The translations under genes were made by a program, and so were the position numbers. The notes beneath the pieces are model-generated. The model was not told the DNA's origin, did no database searches, and was given only the letters and a program-made list of their open reading frames with translations. Below, piece after piece: positions 12,680-21,134 of a stretch of DNA of 28,534 nucleotides. Origin of the DNA: JAJTZA01 sp041744075 (GTDB lineage Bacteria; Verrucomicrobiota; Verrucomicrobiia; Chthoniobacterales; Terrimicrobiaceae); NCBI GenBank assembly GCA_041744075.1, contig JBGTLQ010000346.1:1-28534 (forward strand). Direction: 5' to 3'. The first letter of the stretch is position 1. Every line of letters starts with the position of its first letter.

Positions 12680-13711
12680 TCAAGCGGATATTTTTCGGAG
12701 AGCGGTGAGTTTGGCGGCAGCGGCCCCCGAGGACAGGGAATCATGGGCGCGTTCAATCCCCTCTTTCAGATCGGCAGCCAACCCACAAACCACGAGAGCA
12801 GCGGCGGCATTGATGGCCACAATGTCGCGCCGGGGGCCATGGTCTTTGTTTGCAAGAAGGGATTCCAGGATGTGTGTGTTTTCTTCCAGCGATCCCCCAA
12901 GCAAGTCGGTCGGGGAGGGTTCGGAAAGGCCGAGGTCCGCGGGGTCAATTTCGATGGCTTGGGCTCCCCCGGGCAGACTTTGATAAACAAGAGTCTTGCC
13001 CATGGAGGAGACTTCATCCAAACGCAGGTTATCAGGGCCCGTGCCATGCACTGCCCACGCCCGCCGTCGGCCAAGAGCCACCAAGGCCTCGGCGTACATT
13101 GGCAGATACTCCGGAGAATACACGCCCACAAGTTGGAAGTGCGGTTTGGCCGGGTTGAGGAGCGGGCCAAGCAGATTAAAAATGGTGGGGGTTCCCTCTT
13201 CAGCCAAAAGCTTTCGCACGGGAGCGATGGCCTTAACCGCCGGATGATAAAGCGGAGCAAAAAGAAAACAACATCCCACTGTCTCCAGAGCGATTTGGGC
13301 TGCGGTTGGAGGCAGGTCAATTTTCACACCCAGAGCCTCCAGCACATCCGCCCCTCCGCATTTTGAAGTGATCGCACGGTTGCCATGTTTGACGACCCGT
13401 GCCCCCGCTCCGGCTGCCACAAACATCACGGCCGTCGAGACATTAAACAGACCGGCTTTGTCGCCGCCCGTTCCACAGACATCAATGGCTCCCAAAGCAT
13501 CGGCCGGAAACGGAATGGCGCGCGCGAGCAGTTCCTCCGCAAACCCGGCAAGCTCTTTCCCCGCGATCCCCTTCTGATTCAGTGCCCGCAAAAAATCTGC
13601 GCGGTCGTCAATACCAATACGCTCGTCCAACAGGGATTCACAGGCTTGGGCGATCTCCCCACGGTCCAGAGAACCGCCTTGCTTCGCTTTTTCGGTGATT
13701 GGAATCAACAT
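12680..13711 (-). CDS. trpD: anthranilate phosphoribosyltransferase
   Basis: TrpD transfers phosphoribose from PRPP to anthranilate, the second step of tryptophan synthesis. The 343-residue product shows VCGTGGDKAGLFNVST (pyrophosphate-binding GTGGD), VVKHGNRAITSKCGGADVLE (anthranilate site, usually KHGNR..SS..GSAD), FAPLYHPAVKAIAPVRKLL, GTPTIFNLLGPLLNPA and the late VHGTGPDNLRLDE. The Lys after GTGGD and Gly-Gly-Ala-Asp in place of Gly-Ser-Ala-Asp are variants on the consensus. The ATG overlaps the stop of the EamA gene by one base (TGATG), so it is the last gene of aroD-eamA-trpD. It ends 33 bases before the SAM riboswitch, which belongs to the next operon. Confidence 0.94.
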   Translation of the reverse strand: MLIPITEKAKQGGSLDRGEIAQACESLLDERIGIDDRADFLRALNQKGIAGKELAGFAEELLARAIPFPADALGAIDVCGTGGDKAGLFNVSTAVMFVAAGAGARVVKHGNRAITSKCGGADVLEALGVKIDLPPTAAQIALETVGCCFLFAPLYHPAVKAIAPVRKLLAEEGTPTIFNLLGPLLNPAKPHFQLVGVYSPEYLPMYAEALVALGRRRAWAVHGTGPDNLRLDEVSSMGKTLVYQSLPGGAQAIEIDPADLGLSEPSPTDLLGGSLEENTHILESLLANKDHGPRRDIVAINAAAALVVCGLAADLKEGIERAHDSLSSGAAAAKLTALRKISA

Positions 13712-14601
13712 CAGCCCATCAAAATGAGCAAAATCGCGCCAAAGAGCAAGAAAGCACCAATGGTTCGCTGAAGCATGATATTCCGACTGGTGGTGGCTTC
13801 ACCGAGTCCGAACCATCGTCCGAAGGCCCAGGCGCAAAGCACACTCATCAGCGTTCTCAGCGAATAAACCACATTCACAGCGGTGGCATCCCGTGACCAA
13901 GCCAACGCAAGGAAGACCATCCCGCATTGCAGGCCAAGCAATGTGGAGCCAACCACCAACGAGGGAGCGGTTCGGGCGGAGATCAGAAAAGCCGAGCGAT
14001 CCACAATGATGTAATAAACAATGGCCACAAGCCCCACCCCGCCAAACATGGTTGGCAGAAAGGCCAGCGGATCGTGCTGCCCGGCCCATTGCTGAACCAA
14101 CACATCCGTGAGCGAGAAGAAGGAGGCCGCGCTAAAAGAAAACAAAATCGTGCGGCCAACCCCGCTGCCCTTCCATCCGCGAATGCCGCCGGCGATGATC
14201 GCTGTCGCGAGAGAAGCCGCCACGGCAGCAATCCACCACCGTGCCGGGATGGGGATCGAAAACAGGACCGCGTTTAATGCGGTGACGAGAATGATTTTTG
14301 TGCCGAGCAGAGGAGTGGCCACGGAGACATCACCACTCGAAAGAGCGGCGAACGTAAAAACCTGTCCGGCAAAAAATGTCAGGCAGGCCAGTGCGGGCAG
14401 CAACAAGGGGGCATTCGAAATGTCAGGGTTTTGAATAAACCACAAAGGCTGCACAACAATGGCCACACCCAAATTTGCGCAGAGGTTCACTTGCGCGGCA
14501 TTGGCCCCGTTGCCGAGCGCCGACTTGAGAAAAAACGTGGCGACTGTGTAGCCGAGTGCGGCAATCCCGGCAAAAACGAGTCCAAGAGTTGGCAGAGTCA
14601 T
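13711..14601 (-). CDS. EamA/DMT family inner-membrane transporter
   Basis: This is a 296-residue protein of about ten membrane helices with the two-fold EamA (drug/metabolite transporter) pattern: FAGIAALGYTVATFFLKSAL, VATPLLGTKIILVTALNAVL, SFSAASFFSLTDVLVQQWA, and a last half ending FLLFGAILLILMG. Members export or import small metabolites by proton exchange; the substrate cannot be read from sequence. The ATG at 14601 was chosen because it lies eight bases after the aroD stop and begins at the first helix. The frame is open to 14688, but that part overlaps aroD. Position between aroD and trpD hints at an aromatic compound as substrate, which is inference only. Confidence 0.85.
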   Translation of the reverse strand: MTLPTLGLVFAGIAALGYTVATFFLKSALGNGANAAQVNLCANLGVAIVVQPLWFIQNPDISNAPLLLPALACLTFFAGQVFTFAALSSGDVSVATPLLGTKIILVTALNAVLFSIPIPARWWIAAVAASLATAIIAGGIRGWKGSGVGRTILFSFSAASFFSLTDVLVQQWAGQHDPLAFLPTMFGGVGLVAIVYYIIVDRSAFLISARTAPSLVVGSTLLGLQCGMVFLALAWSRDATAVNVVYSLRTLMSVLCAWAFGRWFGLGEATTSRNIMLQRTIGAFLLFGAILLILMG

Positions 14602-14609
14602 AAGAAAAC

Positions 14610-15293
14610 TCAGGGACCCAGCAAATCCAACACCTTGCGGAAATCCCGAGCGGCCCACTGACCTGGCACCTGTGGTCGTCCAATCCAACTGTAATTCAGG
14701 CAGGAACCGCAGCGGGCCAGTGCGAGACGTGAGATTTTGCCCAAGGTGCCCATCCCCATGATGGCCACTGGAGACTCAATCTCCTCCAAGGCGGAAAGCA
14801 AGGTGCCAAGATCGTGTGAGTTTGATGGAGTTGCAGCAATCTTGACACAATCAGCACCCGCAGCACGGGCTTTTGCTGCCAGCTTCACAAGAAACCTCAT
14901 GGTCGGTGTTCCCTCAAAATCATGGAACGAAGCAATCACCGGTTTTTTCAACTCCTTGGCCTTTTCCACAACCCTCGCGAGCTGTTCAAGATTCCTCACC
15001 TCAAGATCCACGGCGGCAGCGGAGGGCAGTAATTCCAAGTAGAGCTCGGCCCGGGCCTGCCAAGAAAGTTTCAAGGCGCCCCCTTCAACATGATCCCGCA
15101 CAGTCACAATCGCTGGAAGCGGCAGCCTGACAATTTCCTCGCAGTTGGGTGGTTTCGGCAGGCTGTCCACCCGCACCTCCACAGCATCCAAAACGCCGGC
15201 AAGACCTCCTATTCGGCTCCATCCACTTTTTTCATGCAGAGTTCCAATGAGGTTTCTTCGGTTCAGATTGAGTTTTTTCGTTGTTGTTGGCAC
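14610..15293 (-). CDS. aroD: type I 3-dehydroquinate dehydratase
   Basis: This shikimate-pathway enzyme dehydrates 3-dehydroquinate through a Schiff-base lysine. Catalytic residues are clear: His124 (VIASFHDFEGTP) and Lys151 (GADCVKIAATP) have the same 27-residue spacing as His143/Lys170 of E. coli AroD. AVDLEVRN and VEVRVDSLP supply the substrate-binding arginine and acidic residues. The end, GRPQVPGQWAARDFR, is typical. The start is uncertain: the frame is open to 15605, but family members start near NLIGTLH. GTG at 15293 (used; 227 residues) or GTG at 15296 give the expected length. This places it divergent from the sugar transferase at 15339. It heads an aroD-eamA-trpD operon. Confidence 0.9.
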   Translation of the reverse strand: MPTTTKKLNLNRRNLIGTLHEKSGWSRIGGLAGVLDAVEVRVDSLPKPPNCEEIVRLPLPAIVTVRDHVEGGALKLSWQARAELYLELLPSAAAVDLEVRNLEQLARVVEKAKELKKPVIASFHDFEGTPTMRFLVKLAAKARAAGADCVKIAATPSNSHDLGTLLSALEEIESPVAIMGMGTLGKISRLALARCGSCLNYSWIGRPQVPGQWAARDFRKVLDLLGP

Positions 15294-15338
15294 CACGTAG
15301 AGATACGAAAGAAACTCCCACGAGGGCGAGCAGCTTCG

Positions 15339-16730
15339 ATGAACACGAGAAAACAAGAAATCAGCGTCCAGATCAACCAGTTGACTGATGCCCTCATGTT
15401 GGGGGTGCTGTTGTGGTTGTGTTATTGGCTGCGAGCATCGGGATTTCTGGTGATCGACTCGTTGTGGGAGATTCCTCCGTTTGTGAATTTTTATTGGATG
15501 CTGGCGATCCTGATGCCCTTTGGGCCCTTTTTGTTGGAGCTTCAGGGATTCTATGATCACCCCTTGGAGAAGACGGTGGCAAAATCTCTGCAGCAGATCG
15601 TGCATGCCGGTGTCTGGTTGGTGCTTTTGTTTGGATTGGCTGCCTTTTTCTTCCGGTTGACCATTCCGAGTCGGACGGTGCTGGTTTTGTTTTGCACGGT
15701 GGCCCCTCTGGCGCTGCTGCTCAAGGACCGCGTGATTTCAGCCCTGTATTACCAACGACTGTTGAGGGGTGAGGGGGGGGAGCCGATTATCATTGCTGGG
15801 GAACCGGACCGCATGCGTGAAGTGGAGGCAGCCATGACCCCGGCCCAAAAGTTGGAGTTGAGGGTCGTGCGACGCATTGATCTATCAAACAGGTCCGTTG
15901 AGGATCTTGTGACAGCTTTGCACGACCACTCCGTGGGCCGCGTGATTTTGGCCGTGGGCCGTATCGAACTTGAGAAAGTCCAATTGGCTGTCGAGGCCTG
16001 CGAGGTGGAAGGTGTCGAGGCTTGGTTAAACGCGGATTTTATCCGAACCTCCGTGGCACGCCCCACTTATGAAAGTTTCGGAAGGAAGCCGATGTTGGTC
16101 TTTCGAGCGACCCCGGATATTTCTTGGTCGCTGATGCTCAAAAACGCAATGGATCGTTTGGGGGCACTGGCGATTCTGATCCTCGCCATTCCTCTCTTTT
16201 TGGTTGTGTCGCTGGCCATCCGCTTCAGTTCCAAGGGGCCGGTGATCTTCCGCCAGCAGCGGGCCGGGCTTCATGGGAAACCTTTTACGATGCTAAAATT
16301 CCGCACGATGAATGCCGACGCCGAGCAGCAAAAGGAAGAATTGGAGTCGAGGAATCAAATGAAGGGGCCGGTTTTCAAAGTAGAAAATGATCCTCGTGTC
16401 ACCTCCATTGGCCGGTGGCTCAGAAAAACCAGCATTGATGAACTGCCTCAACTCCTCAATGTCCTTCGAGGCGAAATGAGTCTCGTCGGCCCCCGGCCAC
16501 TCCCCATTTATGAGGTCGAAAAATTTGCTTCAGCCAGTCACCGACGTCGGTTGAGCATGAAGCCGGGTCTGACGTGCTTATGGCAGGTTCGGGGTCGGAA
16601 TCAGGTTGTTGATTTTGAAGACTGGGTCCAAATGGATTTGGAATACATTGACAATTGGTCTTTCTGGCTGGACTTGGTGATTCTCCTCCGAACGATCCCA
16701 GTGGTGCTTTTTGGCTGGGGCGCGAAGTAG
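15339..16730 (+). CDS. polyprenyl-phosphate sugar-1-phosphate transferase (exopolysaccharide initiation)
   Basis: This 463-residue WbaP/WcaJ-like polyprenyl glycosylphosphotransferase starts exopolysaccharide or O-antigen units by moving a sugar phosphate onto undecaprenyl phosphate in the inner membrane. It has four N-terminal helices (~15-140), a cytoplasmic Rossmann-like CoA_binding-3 region (PIIIAGEPDRMREVEAAM to about residue 250), a re-entrant helix (LGALAILILAIPLFLVVSLA), and the catalytic domain. The catalytic domain shows SSKGPVIFRQQRAGLHGKPF, LKFRTMNADAE, DPRVTSIGRWLRKTSIDELP, LLNVLRGEMSLVGPRPLP and KPGLTCLWQVRGRN. The ATG at 15339 was chosen at the domain start, with a GAGGGCGAG about ten bases upstream; the frame is open to 15090 without homology. 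No other capsule genes lie alongside except galE. Confidence 0.93.
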   Translation: MNTRKQEISVQINQLTDALMLGVLLWLCYWLRASGFLVIDSLWEIPPFVNFYWMLAILMPFGPFLLELQGFYDHPLEKTVAKSLQQIVHAGVWLVLLFGLAAFFFRLTIPSRTVLVLFCTVAPLALLLKDRVISALYYQRLLRGEGGEPIIIAGEPDRMREVEAAMTPAQKLELRVVRRIDLSNRSVEDLVTALHDHSVGRVILAVGRIELEKVQLAVEACEVEGVEAWLNADFIRTSVARPTYESFGRKPMLVFRATPDISWSLMLKNAMDRLGALAILILAIPLFLVVSLAIRFSSKGPVIFRQQRAGLHGKPFTMLKFRTMNADAEQQKEELESRNQMKGPVFKVENDPRVTSIGRWLRKTSIDELPQLLNVLRGEMSLVGPRPLPIYEVEKFASASHRRRLSMKPGLTCLWQVRGRNQVVDFEDWVQMDLEYIDNWSFWLDLVILLRTIPVVLFGWGAK

Positions 16731-16757
16731 TTCGGTACCGGAGATGGAACGATTTTA

Positions 16758-16872
16758 ACCATGAAAACATGAAGAGCTTGAAGGTTAGGAACCGGACTGC
16801 TTTCTACCCCCTTCAAGTCCTTCATGCTCTTCATGGTGAAAAATTCTGAGGCTTGACGTTCCGTTTTCCACT
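16758..16872. repeat. hairpin repeat, copy 1 (CTTCATG family)
   Basis: The unit begins ACCATGAAAACATGAAGAG and has a complementary arm CTTCAAGTCCTTCATGCTCT...CATGGT ending at 16837, then GAAAAATTCTGAGGCTTGACG and GTTTTCCACTA. Bases 16795-16860 are identical to 16980-17045 in copy 2. With copy 2 it fills the 335-base space 16731-17065 between two convergent genes; I see no gene there. The hairpin could end transcription from either side. Confidence 0.75.
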
Positions 16873-16940
16873 AACTTGAAAATTTTCTGTGGGACCGTGG
16901 GAGGTCAGAGAGATTTAACCATGAAAGTTACAGAGAATAA

Positions 16941-17056
16941 ACCATGAAGGACATGAAGAGCATGAAGGGTTCGGAACCAGACTGCTTTCTACCCCCTTCA
17001 AGTCCTTCATGCTCTTCATGGTGAAAAATTCTGAGGCTTGACGTTTTGTTTTCCGC
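16941..17056. repeat. hairpin repeat, copy 2 (CTTCATG family)
   Basis: The second copy lies 185 bases after copy 1. It opens ACCATGAAGGACATGAAGAG, and its complementary arm ends CTCTTCATGGT at 17022. The two arms pair well over nearly 30 bases. Compared with copy 1 it has a three-base insertion in the first arm and a few substitutions. A related arm is seen at 3278-3297, so the element is dispersed. Confidence 0.75.
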
Positions 17057-17065
17057 TACGTGCGA

Positions 17066-17443
17066 CTATTTCAAAACTTCCGGTGGGAAGGACGTATCCA
17101 CCGAAACTCGGGCTGGGACAAGGTCCGGGAGGTTGTCGGGAAATTCGACAACCACCGTCACCGTCGCAGCGTTCCCACGCACGTCTTTGACACGGCCCTC
17201 GCGCCGCAAGTCACTTTCTTCAAAACTCAAGACAGCCATCATCCGTGGTTGGACCCTTACTGCCGCTTTTGTGTCAAACTGTGCCGACACGGTCCGTTCG
17301 TTTAGGGTTTGAACCTTCGAACTGTAGGGATTGTCTGATGCGAAACGGGTGCATGTGCCGAGGGCCGCTGCCACGCCTAAAACAGCGATGACTCCGACAA
17401 TGATACGGCCGCTCCGTTTGCCCGGCTTTGCTGGATCAGGCAT
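17066..17443 (-). CDS. unknown membrane-anchored periplasmic protein
   Basis: This 125-residue protein of unrecognised family has a charged N-terminus (MPDPAKPGKRSGR), one membrane helix (IIVGVIAVLGVAAALGTCTRF, about residues 14-34) and a ~90-residue domain predicted outside the membrane (LNERTVSAQFDTKAAVRVQP, RMMAVLSFEESDLRREGRVK, and a VRGNAATVTVVVEFPDNLPD strand pair). A Cys within the helix end is not in a lipobox. It lies 38 bases after galE on the same strand and is probably cotranscribed. The ATG at 17443 was chosen because the upstream part of the frame (to 17518) overlaps galE. The function cannot be inferred. Confidence 0.68.
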   Translation of the reverse strand: MPDPAKPGKRSGRIIVGVIAVLGVAAALGTCTRFASDNPYSSKVQTLNERTVSAQFDTKAAVRVQPRMMAVLSFEESDLRREGRVKDVRGNAATVTVVVEFPDNLPDLVPARVSVDTSFPPEVLK

Positions 17444-17481
17444 GGTGACGTTCTTGGATTTCGCCTGAAGGTTTGATAATA

Positions 17482-18456
17482 TCAGTCTCCGTAGCCGTGA
17501 GGGTGTTTTAGGTGCCAAGCCCAGGCGCTTTCGACAATGGGGCGGATATTCTCAAAATTTGGTTGCCAGCCGAGTTCGGCCTTCACCTTTTCCGATGCCG
17601 CGATCAGCCGGGGGGGATCTCCCGCCCGCCTTGGTTTTTCAATAGCAGGGATGGCGGTCCCTGTGATTTGACGACACGTCTCAATGACTTCTTTCACGGA
17701 GGTTCCCCCACCTGTTCCAAGATTGTAGAAAGCACTCGTCTTGGCATCCAGCGCCAGCATGTGCGCTTGGGCAAGGTCAAGGATATGGATATAATCGCGG
17801 ATGCAGGTGCCATCGGGTGTGGGATAATCGGTTCCGTAGATTTCGACTGATTCTTTTTGGCCGAGGGCCACCTTGAGGATGTTGGGGATCAGGTGCGTTT
17901 CGATGCGGTGATCCTCTCCAAATTTTTCCGTGGCTCCGGCCGCATTGAAGTAGCGAAGGCCCACAAACACCAGCCCGTGGATTTCTCCATACCACTTCAG
18001 AATTTGTTCAAACATCAATTTGGACTCGCCGTAGGGATTGATCGGTTTTTGGGGGAGGGATTCGTCCAAAGGTACGGTTTCTGGGATTCCGAACGTGGCA
18101 CACGTCGAGGAAAACACAAACTTTCGGACCCCTGCTTCAATCGTCACATCCAAAAGGTTAATCCCATTGGCCACGTTGTTTCGAAAATATTTCGAGGGGT
18201 TTGTCATGGATTCGCCCACCAAGGCATTGGCCGCAAAATGCATGACGGCTTCGGGTTGGAATTCCTCCATGGCATGACGCAGAACGGTCCGATCGATGAG
18301 GTCGCCCTGAAAAAACTCCGCGCGGGAATCAATGGCTTTTTTGTGACCTTCGCTGAGATTGTCAAACACCGCTACCTGCATGCCCCGGTCCAGGAGTTGC
18401 TCCACACAGATGCTTCCAATATATCCGGCACCACCTGTCACAAAAACTTTTTTCAT
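17482..18456 (-). CDS. galE: UDP-glucose 4-epimerase
   Basis: GalE interconverts UDP-glucose and UDP-galactose for cell-surface glycans and galactose use. This 324-residue short-chain dehydrogenase has the NAD-binding VTGGAGYIGS, the FDNLSEGH segment, HFAANALVGESM, the catalytic Ser/Thr region FSSTCATFG and the YxxxK pair Tyr142/Lys146 (NPYGESK). NVANGINLLDVTIEAG, GLRYFNAAGA, DYPTPDGTCIRDYIHILDLA and the C-terminal substrate loop RRAGDPPRLIA are canonical. The ATG at 18456 has GGAG five bases upstream; a GTG two codons earlier is possible. It follows mrpG by 53 bases and precedes the unknown membrane protein, so it may be read from the mrp transcript or its own promoter. Confidence 0.94.
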   Translation of the reverse strand: MKKVFVTGGAGYIGSICVEQLLDRGMQVAVFDNLSEGHKKAIDSRAEFFQGDLIDRTVLRHAMEEFQPEAVMHFAANALVGESMTNPSKYFRNNVANGINLLDVTIEAGVRKFVFSSTCATFGIPETVPLDESLPQKPINPYGESKLMFEQILKWYGEIHGLVFVGLRYFNAAGATEKFGEDHRIETHLIPNILKVALGQKESVEIYGTDYPTPDGTCIRDYIHILDLAQAHMLALDAKTSAFYNLGTGGGTSVKEVIETCRQITGTAIPAIEKPRRAGDPPRLIAASEKVKAELGWQPNFENIRPIVESAWAWHLKHPHGYGD

Positions 18457-18509
18457 CGTCACTCCAGAATAGCGGGGCCCGTTTGCGAATCAAGCACCGA
18501 GCCAGAGGC

Positions 18510-18854
18510 TCAGGATTTTGGTTCTTCCTCTTCGCCGATATGACCGCGTCCCTCATCAATGACGGAGTGGTCCCATAATGGAATCTTGCGTGCGTAGGCG
18601 GCTCGACCCAACACATGCGCCGCGACTGGGGCCGTGATAAAAATAAAGGCCGCCGTGATGAGCGCCTTGGTGACCACGGAGAGATCTTGGAATTTGAGTG
18701 CTGCCGCAATGAGAAGCAGGGCCACACCCAAGGATGCCCCTTTTGTGGAGGCATGCATACGCATGAAAAGGTCAGGCATCCTCACGACCCCAAGGCCCGC
18801 AAGAAACATGAGAAACGCACCAAGAAGAACCAGAGGAACGATTAAATAAATCAT
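18510..18854 (-). CDS. mrpG: Na+/H+ antiporter subunit MrpG/MnhG
   Basis: This 114-residue subunit of the Mrp multisubunit cation/proton antiporter has three membrane helices. The family signature PDLFMRMHASTKGASLGVALLL is nearly exact (split as RMPDLFMRMHA and STKGASLGVALLLIAAAL). The C-terminal tail is acidic (GHIGEEEEPKS). Mrp complexes exchange cytoplasmic sodium for external protons and need all seven subunits. Its start overlaps the mrpF stop by four bases (ATGA). It is the last gene of mrpABCDEFG; a short GAGCC-TCT-GGCTC stem at its stop has no T-run and is not a convincing terminator. Confidence 0.93.
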   Translation of the reverse strand: MIYLIVPLVLLGAFLMFLAGLGVVRMPDLFMRMHASTKGASLGVALLLIAAALKFQDLSVVTKALITAAFIFITAPVAAHVLGRAAYARKIPLWDHSVIDEGRGHIGEEEEPKS

Positions 18855-19132
18855 TTGAATATGCCTTTCTGAATGCTGAGGGCCAGCGCAATGGTGCCAA
18901 GGAAAGTGATCAATGCCATGGCAAGGGCAATGTCCAGAAGGATGGCTTGACCGGTAGTGATGGAGGTTAGCACAAGCACTCCAATACCCATCGTGGCCAA
19001 CGCATCAAGGGCCACCACGCGGTCTGGGAGGCTGGGACCCTTGGCCAATCGATAGAAAGCAAGGATCATCCCCAGGGACACCATGATGGTGGCCACCCAA
19101 GCTGTTGTGATGATGATTGGTGAGGTTTCCAT
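18851..19132 (-). CDS. mrpF: Na+/H+ antiporter subunit MrpF/MnhF
   Basis: This 93-residue hydrophobic protein has three helices and the MrpF core KGPSLPDRVVALDALATMGI (normally G.S..DRV.A.D.......), with the conserved Asp in the middle helix implicated in ion transport. It continues LVLTSITTGQAILLDIALAM and ALITFLGTIALA. Spacing is 5 bases from mrpE and a 4-base overlap with mrpG, so the genes are translationally coupled. Confidence 0.93.
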   Translation of the reverse strand: METSPIIITTAWVATIMVSLGMILAFYRLAKGPSLPDRVVALDALATMGIGVLVLTSITTGQAILLDIALAMALITFLGTIALALSIQKGIFK

Positions 19133-19137
19133 GTGTT

Positions 19138-19611
19138 TCAGCGAAGAATTTCGAGCACCCGGCGTTCTAGGTTGTTGGTGATGTCGTCACGAAGGGCTTG
19201 GGGGTCTTTCACATACATGGCGTGCACGTAGAGGGTCTTCCTGTCTTCGGAGACATCCAAGCTCAGAGTTCCGGGCGTCATAGAAATCAGATTGGCAAGC
19301 AGGGTGATCTCAAAATCGGTTTCAGCAAGAATTGGGATGGCGACGACCCCCGGTGTCATGTTGTGTTGTGGGGTAAGGACATCCCACGCGACGATGACGT
19401 TGGATTTGATGAGTTCCCAGAGATAATATCCCACAAAAGTGACCATCTTGGGGAGCTTGCCAAAGTACGAGTCATGTTCGTGATGGCTTCGCGCAACAAC
19501 GTACAGCACAAGGTAGGACAGCACAAACCCTGAGACCAGAGTCTCCATGTTGATGGCCCCGAGCAGGCCGGCCCAGACAAACGTGAGAAGGAGGTTGAGT
19601 GCAGGCAACAT
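19138..19611 (-). CDS. mrpE: Na+/H+ antiporter subunit MrpE/MnhE
   Basis: This 157-residue MrpE has two N-terminal membrane helices (LPALNLLLTFVWAGLLGAIN and FVLSYLVLYVVARS) and a cytoplasmic domain with the family's VGYYLWELIKSNVIVAWDVL, TLLANLISMTPGTLSLDVSE and TLYVHAMYVKDP. MrpE is needed for complex assembly and stability and stands apart from complex I homologues. It starts two bases after mrpD ends. Confidence 0.93.
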   Translation of the reverse strand: MLPALNLLLTFVWAGLLGAINMETLVSGFVLSYLVLYVVARSHHEHDSYFGKLPKMVTFVGYYLWELIKSNVIVAWDVLTPQHNMTPGVVAIPILAETDFEITLLANLISMTPGTLSLDVSEDRKTLYVHAMYVKDPQALRDDITNNLERRVLEILR

Positions 19612-19613
19612 AG

Positions 19614-21134
19614 CTATCGGGTGATGCCGAGGACAGCCTCGATGTAGAGGTTGGGATTAAGGAGTTCTTCTGCGGCCCGCATCGCAAATCCAAAAAAGAA
19701 CTCGGGCATGAATCCAATGGTGAGTGTTAGCAAAGCCAGCGCTGCAATTGGACCAAGGAGGAGAATTTTTTCGCGGAGCGGGACGTTCTCCAGTTTTGGA
19801 GCATGCTTATCATCTGGCTTTTTCCAAAAGGCCTCGGACCAAATCTTGGTCATTGAAAACAATGTCAGCAGTCCGACGGCCAAAGCAATTCCCACCAGCC
19901 ACGCCGCCGTCGTATCGCCAAAAATCGTGTCCCCTGCCAACCCAGCTTTAACGACCGCGAATTTGGCAAAAAATCCGGAAAGTGGTGGGATGCCTCCCAG
20001 GGACATCGCCGGAATAAAAAACAAGATTGCCAGCAGGGGAGTCGCCTTGAGCAGGCCCCCCAGCTTTTTGAGGTCAAAAGTTCCAGAATACCGATGGGCG
20101 ACACCACTGATGAGGAAGAGGTTCGATTTCACGATAATGTGATGGAAAATATAAAACACCGTCCCCGCGATAGCGAGGGGAGTAAAAAATGCCAACCCGA
20201 GAATCATGTAACCTATCTGGCTGATGATGTGGAAGGACAGGAGCCTCCGGAAATCAAACTGCACCACAGCCCCCAGCACCCCCGTCAACATGGTCAGCCC
20301 GGCAAGTGCCAGCAACAGACCATGAATAAAACCCACGTCCTCGGTGAAAACCAACGTGAACATCCGGATCAGCGCATACACACCCACCTTGGTGAGCAAC
20401 CCTGCAAAGATCGCGGAGACGGCCACAGGCGGCGTGTGGTATGACGCAGGAAGCCAAAAAAACAGCGGGAAAATCCCCGCCTTCAGACCAAACGCCACAA
20501 GGAAAAGGGCTGCCGTCACGGTGAGAAGCCCTGGGTCGAGAACATCTCCGATACGGAGAGCAAGATCCGCAAGATTGAGGGTTCCAATTTTTCCGTATAA
20601 AATCCCGCAAGCCGCGAGGAAGAGGCTGGATGAAATCAGGTTAAGCGCCACATATTTGACAGCCCCCTCCATTTGGGGACGTTCCCCACCAAGCGTCATC
20701 AACACGAAGGAGCTGATTAACATGACCTCAAACCACACAAACATGTTGAAAATATCGCCGGTGAGAAACGCGCCGCAGACCCCCATCAACATGAATTGCA
20801 AAAAGCCGTAGTAGCCATAACGCTCGCGTCCGGCATCAATCTCCGCCAAAGAATAAACAACCACGGCCAAGCCTGTGATGGCTGTCACAAGGACCATGAT
20901 GGAGGACAGCATATCCGCCACGAGAGAAATCCCAAAGGGAGCTTCCCAGTTGCCCATTTTCACAACCAAGATTCCACGATGCCAGACCTCGCTCACAAGC
21001 CAGAGCGCATTCGCCAGCAAAGCGACCATTCCAGCCACACTAATCCCCCGCTGCAAGGCCGGCGCTTGCCAGCAGGTCAGGCAGGCGACAGCTGACACAA
21101 ATGGGATAAGAACGGAAAGAGTGACAGGATCCAT
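19614..21134 (-). CDS. mrpD: Na+/H+ antiporter subunit MrpD/MnhD
   Basis: This 506-residue, roughly 14-helix homologue of the complex I proton-pumping subunits NuoM/N contains the essential Glu136 (FNMFVWFEVMLISSFVLM) and Lys218 (VAFGLKAGIFPLFFWLP), matching Glu137/Lys219 of Bacillus MrpD. HTPPVAVSAIFAGLLTKVGV is the conserved discontinuous-helix region. With MrpA it is thought to form the ion path. Its ATG overlaps the mrpC stop by one base. Confidence 0.96.
   Translation of the reverse strand: MDPVTLSVLIPFVSAVACLTCWQAPALQRGISVAGMVALLANALWLVSEVWHRGILVVKMGNWEAPFGISLVADMLSSIMVLVTAITGLAVVVYSLAEIDAGRERYGYYGFLQFMLMGVCGAFLTGDIFNMFVWFEVMLISSFVLMTLGGERPQMEGAVKYVALNLISSSLFLAACGILYGKIGTLNLADLALRIGDVLDPGLLTVTAALFLVAFGLKAGIFPLFFWLPASYHTPPVAVSAIFAGLLTKVGVYALIRMFTLVFTEDVGFIHGLLLALAGLTMLTGVLGAVVQFDFRRLLSFHIISQIGYMILGLAFFTPLAIAGTVFYIFHHIIVKSNLFLISGVAHRYSGTFDLKKLGGLLKATPLLAILFFIPAMSLGGIPPLSGFFAKFAVVKAGLAGDTIFGDTTAAWLVGIALAVGLLTLFSMTKIWSEAFWKKPDDKHAPKLENVPLREKILLLGPIAALALLTLTIGFMPEFFFGFAMRAAEELLNPNLYIEAVLGITR

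Noticed and set aside
16758..17056. Possible CRISPR array
   Set aside because: Only two long copies 185 bases apart, each internally a hairpin, with no regular short spacers and no cas genes.
18499..18511. GAGCC-stem hairpin after mrpG as terminator
   Set aside because: The stem is only five base pairs and no T-run follows on the transcribed strand.
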